NCBI GenBank assembly: GCA_963210315.1
Contig: OY723290.1
Coordinates: 620,001 to 684,000, forward strand
DNA length: 64,000 nt
Direction: 5' to 3'
Source of the DNA: Rhynchopus euleeides
Taxonomy: Eukaryota > Euglenozoa > Diplonemea > Diplonemida > Diplonemidae
The stretch's first letter is position 1. Each line of letters opens with the position of its first letter. The notes below the pieces were generated by a model, which was given only the letters and a program-made list of their open reading frames with translations, was not told the DNA's origin and ran no database searches. Positions 63,681 through 64,000 of the stretch are shown in pieces. A program made the translations under genes and the position numbers.

Positions 63681-64000
63681 GGGGTGGGTTGGGGTGGGGA
63701 ATTTGCCCGGTCCGAGGAAGGGGGGGGGGGGGTGTTATGTAGATAGGATGCAGAGGAATTTTAAAACGCACGCAAACACTCTTGTTGTCCGGCCACTGTT
63801 TGGTGGCGGTGGGGTGGGGGGCAAGGGCGTAGTGGGTTGCTGATGTTCATCCCCTCGCGAAGGAATCGGCTGCGATCGTTGAGGTACGCTTTTTGGCGCT
63901 TCCACACCACGCCCTTTACTATGACAAGAACTCGTTGGTAGAATATAGACCACTCAATTCGAGACAAAGCCCAGTAAAGAGCAGGTATTTCGTGGGAACA

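Larger units (their letters stand above)
61892..64000. other. Intergenic to the right edge; R1 and R2 copies, no gene seen
   Basis: G-run-rich spacer (62290, 62425-62460, 62770, 63165, 63578, 63720). It carries R1 copies d and e and R2 copy 2. No frame open at the right edge looks coding. Confidence 0.5.

Overview
The window reads as nuclear DNA of a protist. Every host gene I can support lies on the minus strand, from one cut by the left edge to one ending near 61.9 kb. Genes are GC-rich and mostly intronless, separated by G/C-homopolymer-rich spacers. The five introns I can place share the donor GTATGC, end in CAG and are all phase 0. TTAGGG-type repeats are present. One-strand gene order, rare introns and pyrimidine tracts with AG just before several start codons resemble a free-living euglenozoan such as a diplonemid. 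That placement is inference: no spliced leader, rRNA or tRNA was found to anchor it.

Layout. 1-9 kb: a partial gene of unknown function, a lipid-anchored AIG1/GIMAP-like GTPase, and a two-exon gene for an 83-residue, probably mitochondrial, one-helix membrane protein. 9.4-20.2 kb: gene-poor, with inverted-repeat-bounded elements and dispersed repeats. 20.57-27.97 kb: a dense nest of palindromic elements joined at copies of one boundary motif, CACCGTGTAAG. The rightmost one (Y, 2.6 kb) has about 260-bp inverted arms and two plus-strand ORFs overlapping as TGATG, the second with C2H2 zinc fingers. 28-31 kb: no gene. 31.78-34.93 kb: about 3 kb of degenerate telomere-like repeats bracketed by a unique inverted repeat. 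37-62 kb: the gene-rich part, with a PX protein, a NYN-like/coiled-coil/WW protein, a ubiquitin-like/DUF4116 protein, an unknown protein, a PH-like/coiled-coil/PDZ protein in four exons, a bacterial-type DUF2779 nuclease, a truncated copy of a phosphate transporter, the full SLC34-type transporter fused to a large C-terminal domain, and a dual-specificity phosphatase.

The host genes do not form one pathway. Several point to membrane and phosphoinositide biology (GTPase, PX, PH-like/PDZ), phosphate uptake (SLC34 fusion) and dephosphorylation. The most unusual material is the mobile or repetitive DNA: the two-ORF element Y and its nest, the bracketed telomeric array, and a roughly 55-bp repeat lying upstream of three genes.
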